From positions 1,021,629 to 1,085,628 of the forward strand of contig CAJNDS010000136.1 in the NCBI GenBank assembly GCA_905221605.1: a stretch of 64,000 nt of DNA, in the 5' to 3' direction. The notes beneath the pieces are model-generated. The model saw only the letters and a program-made list of their open reading frames with translations, was not told where the DNA came from and did not search any database. Shown piece by piece: positions 61,100-64,000 of this stretch (position 1 is its first letter; each line of letters starts with the position of its first letter). The translations under genes and the position numbers were made by a program. The DNA is from Symbiodinium natans. Taxonomy: Eukaryota; Sar; Dinophyceae; Suessiales; Symbiodiniaceae.

Positions 61100-63530
61100 T
61101 CCCTTTTCTTAGCATTTGCGTGGTGCGTCAGTTGGGGTATGTGTGGGAATGATGGACTGTGTGTGCCGGCGGAAGTGTGAGTCTTTAGGCTGCCTGCATA
61201 CACGTGTGGACCCGAGGAGTGGAGTCCCAGCTCAATCATGGCGATTTTGGTCTTAGGAATTCCCACTCTATGCCTGCCCTACGGCGTCGCGGTCTTGCTG
61301 CTGAGCAGTCAGCCATCAACGGCCTGCTTGCGCTGGATCGGAGGCCCAGGCTGCGAGCACCTCGCTTGATTCGCACACTTACAGGAGAAACATTCTGAGC
61401 GACGGGCGCTCGGACGAGTGTTTAATGTGCTTAGCCCTTATACAGACATTAACTTTTTTTCTCTCTTCAGCTGCTTTGCTTGCGGAGGTTAGGACGCGAT
61501 GGGATGCGGTTGGTACGGAGCGTAAGCAACAGTTAGCACACTAGCACACATCCTCCCAAGCAAATGCATGCATCAAAGCCGTCCTCGTTACCATGTGCTG
61601 GAATCAATCTGCGCGATGTATTCGCCTGATGTATTCCCTGGCTAGGCTATGTAAGCTAGAGGCTAGAGGTTTAGGTGTTTTGACAGCAACTAATTCTCAA
61701 TGCTTCACTAAAGAAAAGCCAGCGCAGTGACAAAGCTTTTCCCTCTCAGTTCTCCACCTGTATGTAACAACGCGAGACTCCGGCTGACCAGCTGAGTTTC
61801 GTATGTTTTCGCCAGTCAGATCTCTTTGCAGTCTGGTCATACAAATCTGCCAGGCTACATCTTCTCGACTTGTCGATGACACCTGAAGACACAAGGTCGG
61901 GTGCCACCTTTTGCGTGTATGGCACACGTGCTTGGCCCTGCAAAGCCACGAGCGCTCTTCGTGTTGATACAGATTGCACTCCGCCTCATGCTGTTAACTT
62001 CCCCAGATGCCGCCTTCTACACACAGAGCACTCGTTGTACTTTTGGCCTTTCAAAATGGCAGCCTTTCGGCGATGGGCGGTGCTTGCCCGACCTTCTGAT
62101 TGGTCTTTGATAGCGCATGTCAGAAGGATCCGGCTGCCAAGGCAGGGCACTCGTCCCTTGGAGGGAGAAGCTCCAGTTGAAACGCCGACTTGAGGGTTTA
62201 GGGTTTGGGGTTTAGGGTTTCGGGTTTGGGGTTTCGGGTTTAGGGTTTGGGGTTTGGGGTTTAGGGGTCGGGTTGGGGTTTAGGGTTTAGGGTTTGGGGT
62301 TTGGGGTTTAGGGTTTATCCGTTGTTTAGGGTTTAGGGTTTAGGGATGTATCAACGGCGAAGTCTTCAGATGCACTGCGCAACGTGTCCTTGCTGGCGGA
62401 GGCCACGAAGCGACTGTTAGGAACTCAGCGGCCCATGTTGCTTCCTATGCAAGTGCCAGGGCGCTACAAGCTCTCAGTCAGCATACGTGCTCCAAAAGCA
62501 GCTATAAAGACAAGGGCACCTTCAGTCTCCTGCCCGTAGTACTAAGCAGGAAAAAGGCTTGACCTAACTGGCAACTCCCGAAAGAGAGCTAATTCTAGCA
62601 AATCAGGGGGCCACTCAACATCAGGGCAAGGGATTCCTTGGAATTCAACCTGCCCGCTTGCTGCACGACCCTTGCAAGTGACGGGGCTCTGGGTTGAGAT
62701 TACCCTTCTGAGAGCCTCGCTTTTACGATTTTAAGGTCTTCTGACGGCGGCTGCCCGAGAGACCCCAGCGCTGCTTCTGAGTCGGGTTAGGGAATCCAGG
62801 GTTCCACGGAGACGCTTGGGTGTGGCTGCCGCCAAGTCTGCAACTTTTCCGCAGCACCTGAAGACACAAGGTCGGGTGCCATATATTACCAAAAATGGCA
62901 CGTTTTGTAGAGTGTACAGCGAGGGTGCTTGTCGTGTCGGCATGCTATTGTAACTCAGCCTTCCCTCGCCCTCAAGACAATATTGAGGGTTTAGGGTTTA
63001 GGGTTTAAAAGTTTAGGGTTTAGGGCTTAGGGAAATGCATCTCCTGGATGATTTTCTGCTTGTGCCGTTCACAGAGAGCACCCGTGCCACTGGCAATACG
63101 CCAAGACACAGACACGTCATACTTCAGCTTCCAAAAGGGCACTTCGAAGGAACTTATCACTTCTCAAGAAAAACCGCAGGCACTTTGTGAACTCATAGGC
63201 TTCTGTACTACTAGCGGTCTCAATTACACGTGCTGCTTCCCGTCATGCCTCAGATACATTTGTCTGGCATGACGATGATTGTGCAAGACTCCTACGATGG
63301 GTTCTGGGTGCACTTCCGTGCTGGATGGGTGGGGGTTTGTGGGGGGGGCTAGCGGGCACACGGGCAGCCATTTGAAAAATCATGTGGGAGTGTGTGGAAC
63401 ACCATGCACTGTCGCATCAGGAAGAGCCGCGGCCTACTTAGCAAACGACAACAGACGAATAAACGAGGCACACTTCCAAAATTTTCTTCCTGGTTGATTG
63501 CAAACTTGACTTGTGTTGGCAAGTTGCCTT
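61100..63530 (+). other. 3' flank of copy B, no supported gene
   Basis: Similar to 54956-56715 with an added 150-bp TTTAGGG/TTTGGGG array at 62193-62345 and a short array at 62985-63032. A frame at 63271-63335 with MTMIVQDSYDGFWVHFRAGW could be an exon of the next gene (low confidence). Confidence 0.5.
62193..62345 (+). repeat. TTTAGGG / TTTGGGG array present only in copy B flank
   Basis: Mixed units. Copy A has no array at the corresponding place (about 55880-55900). Confidence 0.9.
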
Positions 63531-64000
63531 TTCAAATGTTCTAAATTGAATTTCTTTCCGCACAGTTACCGGACCGATTTTACGACATTGAGATATTTGT
63601 AATCCTTCTCAATATTCAATCTTCTTAGGAAGAATCGGGCCTATGAATTCCTTTGATTTCTCTTTTTAAGGATAGTGATTGGAGAATGAAGGAGATTTAT
63701 TCATTTATATTGCTCGATGACGAATGAATTCGAAATAGAGAAATGGAATTGATTAAATTTTACATTATCTATGGAATTGAAGGATGAATATGATTTCTCT
63801 ATGAATTTATTCGATTGAAGAATCAAAAATATTTACGAAAATTTATGATTCATAATAGGAATTCGATTTTGGAAATATATTTTTTATTTTAGGAATATGA
63901 ATCGATATTTTTAAATTCTATTTAGTTTTAACGAATCTCGGAACCAGAGAATTTGAATTTCTTTTTTTTTTTGAATTCGATGATTTCTTTTTTAAAAAAT
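63530..64000. other. Abrupt AT-rich tract
   Basis: Base composition changes sharply to AT-rich with many GAATTC, ATTTAT and GAATGAA motifs. No long frame, no telomere-like unit and no match to other parts of the window. Confidence 0.7.

Overview
The window looks like nuclear DNA from a dinoflagellate. The evidence is the telomere-type heptamer TTTAGGG/CCCTAAA scattered as dozens of interstitial arrays, short exons separated by introns, many introns that only make sense with GC or GA at the 5' splice site (GC-AG and GA-AG, known from dinoflagellates), a ubiquitin-like plus ankyrin protein, a WWE-PARP, tandem BT1-type transporters and a multi-pass membrane family that I associate with dinoflagellate gene models. 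Species cannot be told. No bacterial features, rRNA, tRNA or CRISPR were seen. No core promoter motif could be supported. All convincing genes are on the + strand. Exon calls are mine, from frame, splice context and paralogue comparison; there is no transcript evidence.

Layout. 1-10.3 kb: isolated exon-like islands between arrays, including a 4-kb degenerate array (1099-5083). 10.5-11.1 kb: intact single-exon ankyrin gene. 12-15 kb: exon islands and inverted-repeat elements. 15.4-19.2 kb: an alanine-rich coiled-coil gene and a second gene with a basic, NLS-like stretch. 20-22.7 kb: WWE-PARP gene. 24.8-28.1 kb: G-patch gene. 29-36 kb: scattered exons in array-rich DNA. 37.3-45.8 kb: one large membrane-protein gene whose exons are separated by arrays, inverted-repeat elements and a 0.7-kb CA microsatellite. 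49.1-51.4 kb: secreted-protein gene. 52.1-56.7 kb and 57.1-62.9 kb: a tandem direct duplication, each copy carrying a BT1-type transporter and similar 3' flank. 63.5-64 kb: abrupt AT-rich end.

Main finding. Many arrays and short inverted-repeat elements sit exactly at exon breaks and are bracketed by direct repeats of coding sequence containing AG|G. Removing one repeat copy plus the insert as a GC-AG or GA-AG intron restores the frame. The clearest case is 57135-57192: a 38-bp CCCTAAA insert flanked by a 10-bp duplication (TGGATGAGGA) in coding exon 1 of transporter copy B, with the uninterrupted site in copy A at 52145-52154. Two other array inserts also have 10-bp duplications. This suggests that telomere-like arrays, and elements carrying them, act here as introners (intron-creating insertions), or are left by end repair and then tolerated by splicing. 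At least a dozen families of small inverted-repeat elements are present, some with an array nested inside.

Regions without a described gene. 5.7-8.2 kb, 28.2-29.3 kb, 29.5-31.2 kb, 35.3-37.2 kb, 47.4-49.1 kb, 55.0-57.1 kb and 61.1-63.5 kb hold only arrays, inverted-repeat elements, microsatellite or low-confidence open frames.
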